Shown: positions 29,510 through 39,333, numbered from the stretch's first letter. The stretch is DNA of 64,000 bases from Rhizobiaceae bacterium (GCA_027483885.1 JAIXTO010000168.1:1-64000), one strand, 5' to 3'. Program-made: numbers and translations. The notes: a model not told the origin generated them from the sequence alone.

Positions 29510-30520
29510 ATGCTGACGATTATCTGTGACACTCCCGGACAATTGAGCGCCATCGAGCGGGAAAAACCCGTTCCTGCCAAGGGTGAAGCGCTGGTGAAAA
29601 TCCGCCGCGTCGGCGTCTGCGGCACCGACCTGCATATTTTTACCGGCAACCAGCCCTATCTTTCCTATCCGCGCGTGATGGGACATGAGCTGGCGGCAAC
29701 GGTGGAGGAAGCACCGGGGGGCAGCGCTCTTTCCGCTGGCGATACGGTTGCCATCATCCCCTACATGTCCTGCGGCCATTGTGATGCCTGCCTGAAGGGG
29801 CGCACGAATTGCTGCCGCAATATCGGCGTTCTCGGCGTGCACCGCGATGGCGGCATGACGGAATATCTCTGCCTTCCGGCCGAATTCCTGCTGAAGGCAG
29901 ACGGGCTGTCGCTGGATCAGGCGGCCATGGTGGAGTTTTTGGCGATCGGCGCCCACGCCGTTGCGCGGGCAAAGACCCGCGCCGGCGAAAAAGTGCTGAT
30001 TGCTGGCGCCGGCCCCATCGGTCTTGCGGTTGCCGTCTTTGCCAAAATGGAGGGTGCGGATGTCACCCTGATCGACAGCCGGCGCGACCGGCTGGACTTT
30101 GCCGAAAAACATCTCGGCATCACCTCCACCGTCATGCTGGGCGAAGGCGACGTGGATCAACTGTCCAAGATCACTGACGGCAATTTCTTCGAGACGGTGT
30201 TTGACGCGACAGGTAATCCCAAGGCCATCGAGCGCGGTTTCGGCTTTGTCGCGCATGCCGGCACCTATGTGCTGGTGTCGATCGTCGCCTCCAGCATCAG
30301 CTTTTCCGATCCGGAATTCCACAAGCGCGAAACGACGCTTCTCGGCAGCCGCAACGCCACCGCTGCCGATTTCCATCATGTGATGGCGGCGATGCGCGCC
30401 GGCCATGTGCCGGATGCGCTGATCACCCACCGCATGTCGCTGTCGCAGGTGCCGGAGCAGTTTGCCGGTCTTACCGATCCGGCAGCCGGCGTGGTCAAGG
30501 CCATGGTGGAGGTCGCGTGA
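29510..30520 (+). CDS. Zinc-dependent alcohol dehydrogenase (L-galactonate oxidoreductase-like candidate)
   Basis: RVGVCGTDLHIFTGNQPYLSYPRVMGHELAATVEE...CGHCDACLKGRTNCC...GAGPIGLAVAVFAKMEGADVTLID. Confidence 0.82.
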   Translation: MLTIICDTPGQLSAIEREKPVPAKGEALVKIRRVGVCGTDLHIFTGNQPYLSYPRVMGHELAATVEEAPGGSALSAGDTVAIIPYMSCGHCDACLKGRTNCCRNIGVLGVHRDGGMTEYLCLPAEFLLKADGLSLDQAAMVEFLAIGAHAVARAKTRAGEKVLIAGAGPIGLAVAVFAKMEGADVTLIDSRRDRLDFAEKHLGITSTVMLGEGDVDQLSKITDGNFFETVFDATGNPKAIERGFGFVAHAGTYVLVSIVASSISFSDPEFHKRETTLLGSRNATAADFHHVMAAMRAGHVPDALITHRMSLSQVPEQFAGLTDPAAGVVKAMVEVA

Positions 30521-31647
30521 GGCCGGAACCCGCCATCCTGCAGTTCGGCACCAGCCGTTTCCTGCTCGCCCATGCCGACCTCTTCGTCTCCGAAGCCATG
30601 GAGACGCACGAGGCGTTGGGCACGATTGCCGTGGTGCAGACCACGTCGAGCCCGGAAAGTGCAGCGCGCATTACTGCGCTTGGACATACTCCCCGCTATC
30701 CGGTGCGCATTCGCGGACAGGTAAACGGAGAGATTATTGACGAGGAGCGCGTCGGCACTGCCATTGCCGAAGCGCTGACGGCCGCAACCGACTGGGAGCG
30801 GATCCGCGCGCTGGCTGTCCATGTTCCGGTCATCATCTCCAACACCGGCGACCGCGGTTATGACCTCGACCCTTCCGACGATGCCACACTGCTGACCGAT
30901 ATAGAACGGCTGCCGAAAAGCTTTCCGGCAAAGCTTGCCGTTCTGCTGGCGCATCGTTTTGAGCAGAATCCGGAGGCGCCGCTGTCGCTCTACCCGTGCG
31001 AACTCGTGCCGCAGAACGGCTCGCGACTGCGCACGCTGATCGAGCAGCTGGCCATGGAATGGGAACTGCCGGCCGAATTCCGCATCTGGCTGAACGAGAC
31101 CTGCCATTTTGCCAATAGCCTGGTCGACCGGATCGTCGCCGAACCGATTGCCCCGGTGGGTGCCGTGGCCGAACCCTATGCGCTCTGGGCCATCGAACAG
31201 CAGGAGGGCCTCGTTCTGCCCTGCCGGCATCCGGCCATCACGCTGACGGAGGATCTCGACCGGTTCGAGATGCTGAAGCTGCATCTCCTCAACCTTGGCC
31301 ATTCGGTGCTTGCCGAACGCTGGCTGAAGGATAAGCGCCGCGCCGACGAGACCGTGCGCGAGGCAATGGACGATCCGGCAATGCGCAACGCGTTGGAAAC
31401 GGTCTGGACGCAGGAAGTTCTGCCGGTGTTTGAGGCGGACGGCAGGGGCGAGGAAGCACGCGCCTATCTCGACACCGTGCGCGACCGGTTTCTCAACCCG
31501 TTCTTGAAGCATAAGCTTTCAGATATTGCCGCCAACCACGCGGAAAAGAAACGTCGCAGGTTTTTGCCGATGGTGACGCGCGCGGCCGATCTTGGCCTTG
31601 CAATTGCCCAGCCGAAACTCAAGGCTGCGCTGGCGAGCGACGATTGA
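30517..31647 (+). CDS. Mannitol dehydrogenase-family / tagaturonate reductase-like protein
   Basis: AILQFGTSRFLLAHADLFVSEAME...VIISNTGDRGY...PCELVPQNGSRLRTLI...LNETCHFANSLVDRIV. Confidence 0.78.
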   Translation: MRPEPAILQFGTSRFLLAHADLFVSEAMETHEALGTIAVVQTTSSPESAARITALGHTPRYPVRIRGQVNGEIIDEERVGTAIAEALTAATDWERIRALAVHVPVIISNTGDRGYDLDPSDDATLLTDIERLPKSFPAKLAVLLAHRFEQNPEAPLSLYPCELVPQNGSRLRTLIEQLAMEWELPAEFRIWLNETCHFANSLVDRIVAEPIAPVGAVAEPYALWAIEQQEGLVLPCRHPAITLTEDLDRFEMLKLHLLNLGHSVLAERWLKDKRRADETVREAMDDPAMRNALETVWTQEVLPVFEADGRGEEARAYLDTVRDRFLNPFLKHKLSDIAANHAEKKRRRFLPMVTRAADLGLAIAQPKLKAALASDD

Positions 31648-31694
31648 GCCGGTCGCCGAGGAACATAGAATGAGCGCTAAGGAAAGGAACAGGA

Positions 31695-32426
31695 ATGGCT
31701 AACCTTGAGGGCAAGACGGTGCTGATCACCGCCGCCGGCCAGGGCATCGGGCGGGCAAGTGCGCTGGCCTTTGCCGAGGCGGGCGCTGTCGTCCATGCAA
31801 CCGATATCAATGACAAGGCGCTTTCCGAACTGCCGGCGCTGGCCAACCTGCACGCGCAGAAACTCGATGTTCTGGATGAGGCAGCCGTCAAGGCCTGCAT
31901 CGCCGGCATCGGTCAGGTCGATATTCTCTTCAACTGCGCCGGCGTCGTGCATGGCGGCTCGGTGCTGGAGATGAAGGACAGCGATCTGGATTTCGCCATC
32001 GACCTCAACGTGAAGGCGATGATCCGCACCATCCGCGCCGTGCTGCCGGGCATGATGGAGCGCCGTGACGGCGCCATCATCAACATGGCCTCGGTTGCCT
32101 CTTCCATCAAGGGCGTGCCGAACCGCTTTGCCTATGGTGTCACGAAGGCTGCCGTCATCGGGCTCACCAAGGCGGTGGCGGCCGATTATGTCGGGCATAA
32201 CATTCGCTGCAACGCCATCTGCCCGGGAACGGTGGAAAGCCCGTCGCTGCAGGACCGCCTGCGCGCGCAGGGCGATTACGAGGCCGCCCGCGCCGCCTTC
32301 ATCGCCCGCCAGCCTATCGGACGCCTGGGCGCTCCGGAAGAAATTGCAGACCTTGCCGTCTATCTTGCCGGCGCAACCTATACATCCGGCCAGGCCATCG
32401 CCATCGATGGCGGCTGGACCATCTGA
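31695..32426 (+). CDS. SDR family oxidoreductase (2-keto-3-deoxy-L-fuconate dehydrogenase-like)
   Basis: KTVLITAAGQGIGRASALAFAEAGA...INMASVASSIKGVPNRFAYGVTKAAVIGLTKAVAADYVGHNIRCNAICPGTV. Confidence 0.85.
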   Translation: MANLEGKTVLITAAGQGIGRASALAFAEAGAVVHATDINDKALSELPALANLHAQKLDVLDEAAVKACIAGIGQVDILFNCAGVVHGGSVLEMKDSDLDFAIDLNVKAMIRTIRAVLPGMMERRDGAIINMASVASSIKGVPNRFAYGVTKAAVIGLTKAVAADYVGHNIRCNAICPGTVESPSLQDRLRAQGDYEAARAAFIARQPIGRLGAPEEIADLAVYLAGATYTSGQAIAIDGGWTI

Positions 32427-32452
32427 CATCAGACTTTAGGAAGGAATACCCC

Positions 32453-33298
32453 ATGAAACTGCTTCGTTACGGCGCTGCCGGCGCAGAACGCCCGGCCCTC
32501 GTTGACGCCAACGGCACGATCCGCGATATTTCCGCTCATGTCAGCGACCTCTCTGGCGCTGCACTCAACCCGGAAAACCTTGCCAAGCTTGCCGCGCTCG
32601 ACGTTACCTCGCTGCCGGAAGTCTCCGCCGACGAGCGCCTCGGCGCCTGCGTTGCCGGCACCGGCAAGTTCATCTGCATCGGCCTCAACTATTCCGACCA
32701 CGCCGCCGAAACCGGTGCGACCGTTCCGCCGGAGCCGGTCATCTTCATGAAGGCAACCTCTGCCATCGTCGGCCCGAATGACGACGTGCTGATCCCGCGC
32801 GGCTCTGAAAAGACCGACTGGGAAGTCGAGCTTGGTGTCGTCATCGGCAAGACGGCGAAATATGTCTCGGAAGCCGATGCGATGGATTATGTTGCGGGTT
32901 ACTGCGTCTCCCACGACGTCTCCGAGCGCGCCTTCCAGACCGAGCGTTCCGGCCAGTGGACCAAGGGCAAATCCTGCGACACGTTTGGCCCCATCGGCCC
33001 TTGGCTGGTGACGACGGATGAGATCGCCGATCCGCAGAACCTCAAGATGTGGCTGACGGTGAACGGCGAGACCATGCAGAACGGCTCCACCCAGACCATG
33101 GTCTACGGCGTTGCCTTCCTCGTTTCCTATCTCAGCCAGTTCATGTCGCTGCATCCCGGCGATGTCATCTCCACCGGCACGCCCCCCGGCGTCGGCCTTG
33201 GCCTGAAGCCGCCGCGGTTCCTCAAAGCCGGCGACGTGGTGGAACTTGGCATCGAAGGCCTTGGCACGCAGAAGCAGACCTTTCGCGCCGACGCCTGA
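32453..33298 (+). CDS. Fumarylacetoacetate hydrolase family protein (2,4-diketo-3-deoxy-L-fuconate hydrolase-like)
   Basis: FICIGLNYSDHAAETGATVPPEPVIFMKATSAIVGPND...DWEVELGVVIG...GDVISTGTPPGVGLGLKPP. Confidence 0.87.
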   Translation: MKLLRYGAAGAERPALVDANGTIRDISAHVSDLSGAALNPENLAKLAALDVTSLPEVSADERLGACVAGTGKFICIGLNYSDHAAETGATVPPEPVIFMKATSAIVGPNDDVLIPRGSEKTDWEVELGVVIGKTAKYVSEADAMDYVAGYCVSHDVSERAFQTERSGQWTKGKSCDTFGPIGPWLVTTDEIADPQNLKMWLTVNGETMQNGSTQTMVYGVAFLVSYLSQFMSLHPGDVISTGTPPGVGLGLKPPRFLKAGDVVELGIEGLGTQKQTFRADA

Positions 33299-33344
33299 CT
33301 GATCCCCCTGACCTTCGTCTGACAGACCTGCCGGAGAAACGAAC

Positions 33345-34673
33345 ATGGCCATCATCACCGACATGCGGATCATCGATCTGCGGTTTCCGACGTCCCAGAG
33401 CCTCGACGGCTCGGATGCGATGAACCCGGACCCGGATTATTCGGCAGCCTATGTCATTCTGGAAACCGACGTGCCCGGCCTTGCCGGGCACGGCCTCACC
33501 TTCACCATCGGGCGCGGCAACGACATCTGCTGCATGGCAATCGATGCCATGCGCCATCTCGTCGTCGGCACCGACCTTGCGGTGGTGAAGGCGCATCCGG
33601 GCAAATTCTGGCGCCATCTGACCAGCGACAGCCAGTTGCGCTGGATCGGCCCGGAAAAAGGCGCCATGCATCTGGCAACCGGCGCTGTCGTCAACGCCTT
33701 CTGGGATCTCTTGGCCAAGGAAGCCCAAAAGCCGGTCTGGCGTCTGGTGGCGGACATGTCGGCGGAAGAGATCGCCGATATCGTCGATTACCGTTACCTG
33801 ACCGACGTGCTGACCCGCGACGAAGCCGTTGCCATCTTGAAAAAGGCGGAAGTCGGCAAGGCCGAGCGTATCGCGATCCTCGAGAAGGAGGGATATGCCT
33901 GCTACACCACATCGGCCGGCTGGCTCGGTTACGATGACGAAAAGCTGCGCCGTCTCTGCCAGGAAGCGATCGATGCCGGCTTCAACCATGTGAAGATGAA
34001 GGTCGGCCGTGACCTCGAAGACGATATCCGCCGCCTCACCATTGCCCGCGAGGTGATCGGCCCGGATCGTTACCTGATGATCGATGCCAATCAGGTCTGG
34101 GAAGTGGACCAGGCCATCGACTGGGTCAAAAAGCTCTCCTTCTGCAATCCCTTCTTCATCGAGGAGCCGACAAGCCCCGATGATGTCGCTGGCCATCGCA
34201 AGATCCGTCAGGCGATTGGCCCGGTCAAGGTGGCAACCGGCGAAATGTGCCAGAACCGCATCATGTTCAAGCAGTTCATCGCCGAAGGCGCCATCGACGT
34301 CGTGCAGATCGATTCATGCCGCATGGGCGGACTGAACGAAGTGCTATCGGTGCTGCTGATTGCCGCAAAATACAACCTCCCCGTCTGGCCGCATGCCGGC
34401 GGCGTCGGGCTCTGCGAATATGTCCAGCATCTGTCGATGATCGATTATGTCGCGGTATCCGGCACCAAGGACGGTCGTGTGATCGAATATGTGGATCATC
34501 TGCACGAGCATTTCCTTGACCCTTGCGTGATCAGGGATGCAGCCTATATGCCACCTGTGCTGCCCGGATTTTCCATTGAAATGCGGGCGGAAACGCTGGA
34601 AGCCTTTGCCTTTGCACCTGTCAAGGGAAGCACCGGCCAATCGCGCCCGATGAAGGCGGTGGATGCAGCCTGA
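33345..34673 (+). CDS. L-fuconate dehydratase-like enolase superfamily protein
   Basis: MAIITDMRIIDLRFPTSQSLDGSDAMNPDPDYSAAYVILETD...HVKMKVGRDLEDDIRRL...MIDANQVWEVDQAIDWV...EEPTSPDDVAGH. Confidence 0.9.
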   Translation: MAIITDMRIIDLRFPTSQSLDGSDAMNPDPDYSAAYVILETDVPGLAGHGLTFTIGRGNDICCMAIDAMRHLVVGTDLAVVKAHPGKFWRHLTSDSQLRWIGPEKGAMHLATGAVVNAFWDLLAKEAQKPVWRLVADMSAEEIADIVDYRYLTDVLTRDEAVAILKKAEVGKAERIAILEKEGYACYTTSAGWLGYDDEKLRRLCQEAIDAGFNHVKMKVGRDLEDDIRRLTIAREVIGPDRYLMIDANQVWEVDQAIDWVKKLSFCNPFFIEEPTSPDDVAGHRKIRQAIGPVKVATGEMCQNRIMFKQFIAEGAIDVVQIDSCRMGGLNEVLSVLLIAAKYNLPVWPHAGGVGLCEYVQHLSMIDYVAVSGTKDGRVIEYVDHLHEHFLDPCVIRDAAYMPPVLPGFSIEMRAETLEAFAFAPVKGSTGQSRPMKAVDAA

Positions 34674-34725
34674 GACAAGGGCTGCATTACCAAGGTTTAA
34701 TATGCCAGCCATTGACCCGGGCCTA

Positions 34726-34741
34726 CCGATAGGATTATCGG
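34726..34741. promoter_or_regulatory. Inverted repeat CCGATA-N4-TATCGG upstream of macA-like gene
   Basis: Read directly; 45 bp upstream of ATG 34786. Confidence 0.3.
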
Positions 34742-34785
34742 AACCGTAGAGTTCCCATAATATAGAAAGATCGGCATATCCCGTC

Positions 34786-35988
34786 ATGGCCATCAAGCGC
34801 AGCCACATCCTCCTTGCCATCGCCGTCGCGGCGGCGGCTGCTTACGGCTGGATGCGGTTTTCCGAAAAGCCCGCCACCAGCACGTTTCTGACGGCGCCGG
34901 TCAGGCGGGGCAATGTCGAGGAAACGGTGCTCGCCACGGGCACGCTGAAGCCGGTGCGGCTGGTCGCCGTCGGCTCGCAGGCGTCGGGGCGGATTACTTC
35001 GATCAAGTTCAAGCTTGGCGATACGGTGCGCAAGGGCGAGCTGATCGCCGAGATCGATTCCACCACGCAGAACAACGACCTGCGTACATCCGATGCCGCG
35101 CTGTCCAACATGAAGGCGCAGAAGCAGGAAAAGGAAGCCACGCTCGAAGGTTACCAGAAGACGCTCGCCCGCCAGCAGGCCATCTACAGCAAGCAGGCGG
35201 GTTCGGAAGCGGATCTGCAGACGGCGGAAACCAACGTCAACACCACAAAGGCGCAGATCGCCGCTCTCGATGCCCAGATCATCTCGGCCGAGATCGCCGT
35301 GGAAACGGCCAAGGCCGAACTGGGCTATACCCGCATCACGGCGCCGATGGATGGCACGGTGCTGGCCATCGTCAACCAGGAAGGCCGCACGGTCAACGCC
35401 ACGCAGTCCATCCCGACGATCGTCATCCTCGGCGATCTCTCCACCATGACGGTGCGCGCGGAAATCTCCGAAGCCGACATTACAAAGGTGAAACCGGGAC
35501 AGGCCGTGCGTTTCAACCTCATTGGCGAGCGCACGCAGAGCTATGACGCCACTCTGGCCTCGATAGAGCCAGCGCCGGAATCGATCACCAGCGACAGCAG
35601 CGTTTCCAGTTCCACCACCAGCAGCTCGACCTCGTCGTCATCCTCCTCCTCGGCCATCTATTATATCGGCGTGTTCGATGTGCCGAACGAAGACGGACGC
35701 TTTCGCACCTATATGTCGGCCGAGGTCAACATCGTGCTCGGCGCCGCAAAGGATGTGCTGACCATCCCCTCGGCTGCCCTTGGCAAGTCCCTTGCCGATG
35801 GAAAGACCGCTGTGCGCGTTATGGCGGCCGACGGCACGGTTGCTGAGCGTGCTGTGGAAACCGGGCTCAACAATAAGATCAACGTCGAGGTCAAAAGCGG
35901 CCTTGAAGAAGGCGCCAAAGTGGTGATCAGCGAGGCGAGTACGGGTTCGAAATCCGACAGCCGCCGCGGTGGCCCGATGGGCTTCTGA
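34786..35988 (+). CDS. Efflux RND/ABC periplasmic adaptor (MacA-like) with Ser/Thr-rich insertion
   Basis: VETVLATGTLKPVRLVAVGSQASGRITSIKFKLGDTVRKGELIAEID; Ser-rich tract SDSSVSSSTTSSSTSSSSSSSAIYY. Confidence 0.88.
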   Translation: MAIKRSHILLAIAVAAAAAYGWMRFSEKPATSTFLTAPVRRGNVEETVLATGTLKPVRLVAVGSQASGRITSIKFKLGDTVRKGELIAEIDSTTQNNDLRTSDAALSNMKAQKQEKEATLEGYQKTLARQQAIYSKQAGSEADLQTAETNVNTTKAQIAALDAQIISAEIAVETAKAELGYTRITAPMDGTVLAIVNQEGRTVNATQSIPTIVILGDLSTMTVRAEISEADITKVKPGQAVRFNLIGERTQSYDATLASIEPAPESITSDSSVSSSTTSSSTSSSSSSSAIYYIGVFDVPNEDGRFRTYMSAEVNIVLGAAKDVLTIPSAALGKSLADGKTAVRVMAADGTVAERAVETGLNNKINVEVKSGLEEGAKVVISEASTGSKSDSRRGGPMGF

Positions 35989-35992
35989 CGTG

Positions 35993-37954
35993 ATGACCAA
36001 GACCGACCATGCCCCCCTCATCGTGATCGAAAAGCTGCGCCGCGAGTATCCCGCCGGCGAAGGCACGATCACGGTTCTGAAGGATGTCGACCTCACCATC
36101 GAGCGCGGCGAAATGGTTGCCATCATCGGCGCCTCCGGCTCGGGCAAATCGACGCTGATGAACCTTCTCGGCCTGCTCGACAGCCCGACCTCAGGCACCT
36201 ACCGCGTCTCCGGCAAGGACACGTCATCGCTCGACAGCGACGAACTCTCGGCGCTCCGGCGTGAGCATTTCGGCTTTATCTTCCAGCGTTATCACCTGCT
36301 CGCCGAATTGTCGGCGCTCGGCAATGTGGAAATTCCGGCCATCTATGCGGGACGTTCGCGCAGCGACCGGCGCGAGCGCGCGGCTTCCATTCTCGGGCGG
36401 CTCGGCATGGGGGACCGCACGCATCACCGACCCGGGCAATTGTCAGGCGGCCAGCAGCAGCGCGTCTCCATTGCCCGCGCGCTGATGAACGATGCCGAGG
36501 TGATCCTTGCCGATGAGCCGACCGGCGCTCTCGACAGCAAGAGCGGCGAGGACGTGCTGCGCATTCTCGAAGACCTCAACCGCGACGGCAAAACGATCAT
36601 CATCGTGACCCATGACCCGAGCGTTGCCGCCCGCGCCAAACGCATCATCGAAATCTCCGACGGCCGGATTATCGCAGACCGGCAGACGCAACCCACGCAG
36701 CCATCACCCGCCACAGAGGAAAGTTCGCCGCGAAAGGTCGCCAGCGGCCTGACGGTGGCCGTGGACCGGTTTCGCGAGGCCTTCGTGATGGCGCTGAAGG
36801 CATTGCAATCACACCGGCTGCGCAGCTTTCTCACCATGCTCGGCATCATCATCGGCATTGCCTCGGTCATGCTGGTGGTGGCGCTCGGCACCGGCAGCCA
36901 GCAGCAGATCCTTGCCAATATCAGCAGCCTTGGCACCAACACGCTCGAAGTCTTCCCCGGCAAGGGGTTTGGCGATACCCGCTCCGGACGCGTGAAGACG
37001 CTCGTCGTGTCGGATGCGGAAAGCCTGGCACAATTGACCTATGTGGGTGCCGTGACGCCGACCGTTTCCACCAGCACCACCGCAAGGTTCGGTGCAACGG
37101 TTGCCAATGCGCTGATCAATGGCGTCGGCAGCCAGTATTTCACCGTCAAGGGATCGACGCTCATTTCCGGCCGCTTTTTCGAGGAGGACAGCGTGGATGG
37201 TCTCTCGCAGGATGCCGTGATCGACGACAACACCGCCAAGGCCCTGTTTACCACAAATGGCGTGGAACCCGTCGGGCAGATCATTCTGGCCGGCACCGTG
37301 CCGGTGCGGGTCGTCGGTGTCATTTCCTCCCAGCAGGGCGGCTTCGGTTCCAGCGACAACCTGTCGATCTACCTGCCCTATACCAGCGTGCAGACGCGAT
37401 TTCTGGGCAGCACGTCGCTTCGCAGCATCACCGTTCGCGTCGCCGACAATGCCGACATGGCCGCCGCCGAACAGGCCGTCACCGACTTCCTCACCCGTCG
37501 CCACGGCACCAAGGATTTCTTCATTCTCAACACCGACGACATCCGCAAGACAATCACCAGCACGACGCAGACCATGACGCTTCTCGTCTCGGCGATTGCC
37601 GTCATCTCTCTCGTCGTCGGTGGAATCGGCGTGATGAACATCATGCTGGTTTCAGTGTCGGAGCGCGTGGGTGAAATCGGGGTGCGCATGGCGGTGGGCG
37701 CGCGGCGGCAGGATATCCTGCAGCAGTTCCTCATCGAGGCCGTGCTCGTCTGCCTCATCGGCGGCGTTCTCGGCATCACGCTGGCGCTCTCGGTCGGCCT
37801 TGCGACAAACCTGTCCGGCGCGGGCATCAGCCTCATCTTTTCCGCCACGCCCATGGTTCTCGCCTTCGTCTGCTCCTGCCTCATCGGCATCGTCTTCGGC
37901 TTCCTGCCGGCGCGCAATGCCTCAAGGCTGGACCCGGTTGCAGCACTTTCGTGA
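35993..37954 (+). CDS. MacB-like ABC transporter (ATPase + permease)
   Basis: GASGSGKSTLMNLLGLLDSPTSGTYRVSG...LSGGQQQRVSIARALMND...LTMLGIIIGIASVMLVVALGTGSQQQIL. Confidence 0.92.
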   Translation: MTKTDHAPLIVIEKLRREYPAGEGTITVLKDVDLTIERGEMVAIIGASGSGKSTLMNLLGLLDSPTSGTYRVSGKDTSSLDSDELSALRREHFGFIFQRYHLLAELSALGNVEIPAIYAGRSRSDRRERAASILGRLGMGDRTHHRPGQLSGGQQQRVSIARALMNDAEVILADEPTGALDSKSGEDVLRILEDLNRDGKTIIIVTHDPSVAARAKRIIEISDGRIIADRQTQPTQPSPATEESSPRKVASGLTVAVDRFREAFVMALKALQSHRLRSFLTMLGIIIGIASVMLVVALGTGSQQQILANISSLGTNTLEVFPGKGFGDTRSGRVKTLVVSDAESLAQLTYVGAVTPTVSTSTTARFGATVANALINGVGSQYFTVKGSTLISGRFFEEDSVDGLSQDAVIDDNTAKALFTTNGVEPVGQIILAGTVPVRVVGVISSQQGGFGSSDNLSIYLPYTSVQTRFLGSTSLRSITVRVADNADMAAAEQAVTDFLTRRHGTKDFFILNTDDIRKTITSTTQTMTLLVSAIAVISLVVGGIGVMNIMLVSVSERVGEIGVRMAVGARRQDILQQFLIEAVLVCLIGGVLGITLALSVGLATNLSGAGISLIFSATPMVLAFVCSCLIGIVFGFLPARNASRLDPVAALS

Positions 37955-38090
37955 GGCCTGCACGGCAAAAATTAGCGATGGCGCATTAGTACTAATCAGT
38001 ACGGCAATTTAGGTTACCGTTAATTCAAGGCGTTTAACCCTGTATTCGTCCGGCATGGGCCGGGCATGGCCCTTTACAGGATTTTCGATC

Positions 38091-38444
38091 ATGGTCGATT
38101 CCATCTCCAGTACTGCCTCGACACTTCTCTCCTCCACCAGCACCAGTTCCTCGACATCCAGCACCGTCGATGTCGCCACGCTTGAAGCGCAGCTTGCCGC
38201 AAAGCAGGCAAAGCTTGCCGAGACGGACGACGAGGCGGAAAAGGAAGAGTTGCAGGACGCCATTGCCGCGCTTGAAAAGCAGATCGAGCAGGCAAAGGCT
38301 GCCAAGGCCAGTGAGGATACGTCATCCGCAACAGCTCCTAAGGAAACGGAAGAGCCCACCCAGCTTTCAGGTGAAAGCGACCGGATCGGCACCACCAATT
38401 TCGACGACAAGACGGAGTTTGGTGAACGCGAGGCCTATCTCTGA
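38091..38444 (+). CDS. Small Ser/Thr-rich, coiled-coil protein of unknown function (117 aa)
   Basis: MVDSISSTASTLLSSTSTSSSTSSTVDVATLEAQLAAKQAKLAETDDEAEKEELQDAIAALEKQIEQAKAAKASEDTSS...; start refined from 38055. Confidence 0.6.
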   Translation: MVDSISSTASTLLSSTSTSSSTSSTVDVATLEAQLAAKQAKLAETDDEAEKEELQDAIAALEKQIEQAKAAKASEDTSSATAPKETEEPTQLSGESDRIGTTNFDDKTEFGEREAYL

Positions 38445-38670
38445 TCACATCGGCCTGCAACGTGTTGCCCGCCAGGCGTAACTGCCAGACTGCGGGTCGC
38501 GTCGGATGCCAGAATAGCTGCGATCCAGACTATGCGACATTCCGCTGGAGCCATCGGCAAACCGCTTTGCCCCTGCCGGGTGATGTTTTCCAGCGGGAAG
38601 TGCGCTATGCCTCCAGAACAAAAGTGCGCCATGCATGGCATAGGTTGATCGCAACGAGTTCAGGACGCGG

Positions 38671-39333
38671 ATGGACGACAGCAGCAGCGAGCAAGGCAGA
38701 ACGCCGGATGACGTGACGACCAAGCGGGGACGCGGCCGGCCGAAGAGCCTCAGCGACAATGACCGCCGGCAGATGATCATCGATACAGCGCGTCGCACCT
38801 TCACGGAACTCGGCCTCGCCGGGACCACGACAGATATCGTGGCAAGCCGCTGCCGCATTTCCAAGCAGACGCTGTACCGCCTGTTTCCCAGCAAGGTCGA
38901 CCTGTTCGTCGCCGTCGTCGCCTCGCACAGGCAGATGATGCTGAGACTGCCCCGGCCCGACAACGAGGACCTGCCCTTGGCCGAGGCGATCGGCCGCATC
39001 TTCATGATCGACATTGACGAAGACACCGAACGAGAGCGCGAAGCCTTCATCCACATCGTCATACGCCAGTCGCATCAGGTGCCCGACCTTGCTGAAGTGC
39101 TGTTTCGCGAGGGGCCGGAAACGTCACGCAGACAGCTGGCGGAATGGCTTGAAAAACAGATGGCCGCTGGCAAACTGGTGCTGAGCGATCCCCTGTTCGG
39201 TGCCCGCATCCTCATGGACATGTTGTTTGGCGGCGTTGGGCCAGGCCCGCGCGGCTGGCCGGATCTTGCCGCGCGCAAACGCCATATGGAGCAGGCAATC
39301 GCACTTTTCGTGCGCGGAACACGCCCCGACTGA
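38671..39333 (+). CDS. TetR/AcrR family transcriptional regulator
   Basis: IIDTARRTFTELGLAGTTTDIVASRCRISKQTLYRLFPSKVDLFVAVV. Confidence 0.9.
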   Translation: MDDSSSEQGRTPDDVTTKRGRGRPKSLSDNDRRQMIIDTARRTFTELGLAGTTTDIVASRCRISKQTLYRLFPSKVDLFVAVVASHRQMMLRLPRPDNEDLPLAEAIGRIFMIDIDEDTEREREAFIHIVIRQSHQVPDLAEVLFREGPETSRRQLAEWLEKQMAAGKLVLSDPLFGARILMDMLFGGVGPGPRGWPDLAARKRHMEQAIALFVRGTRPD

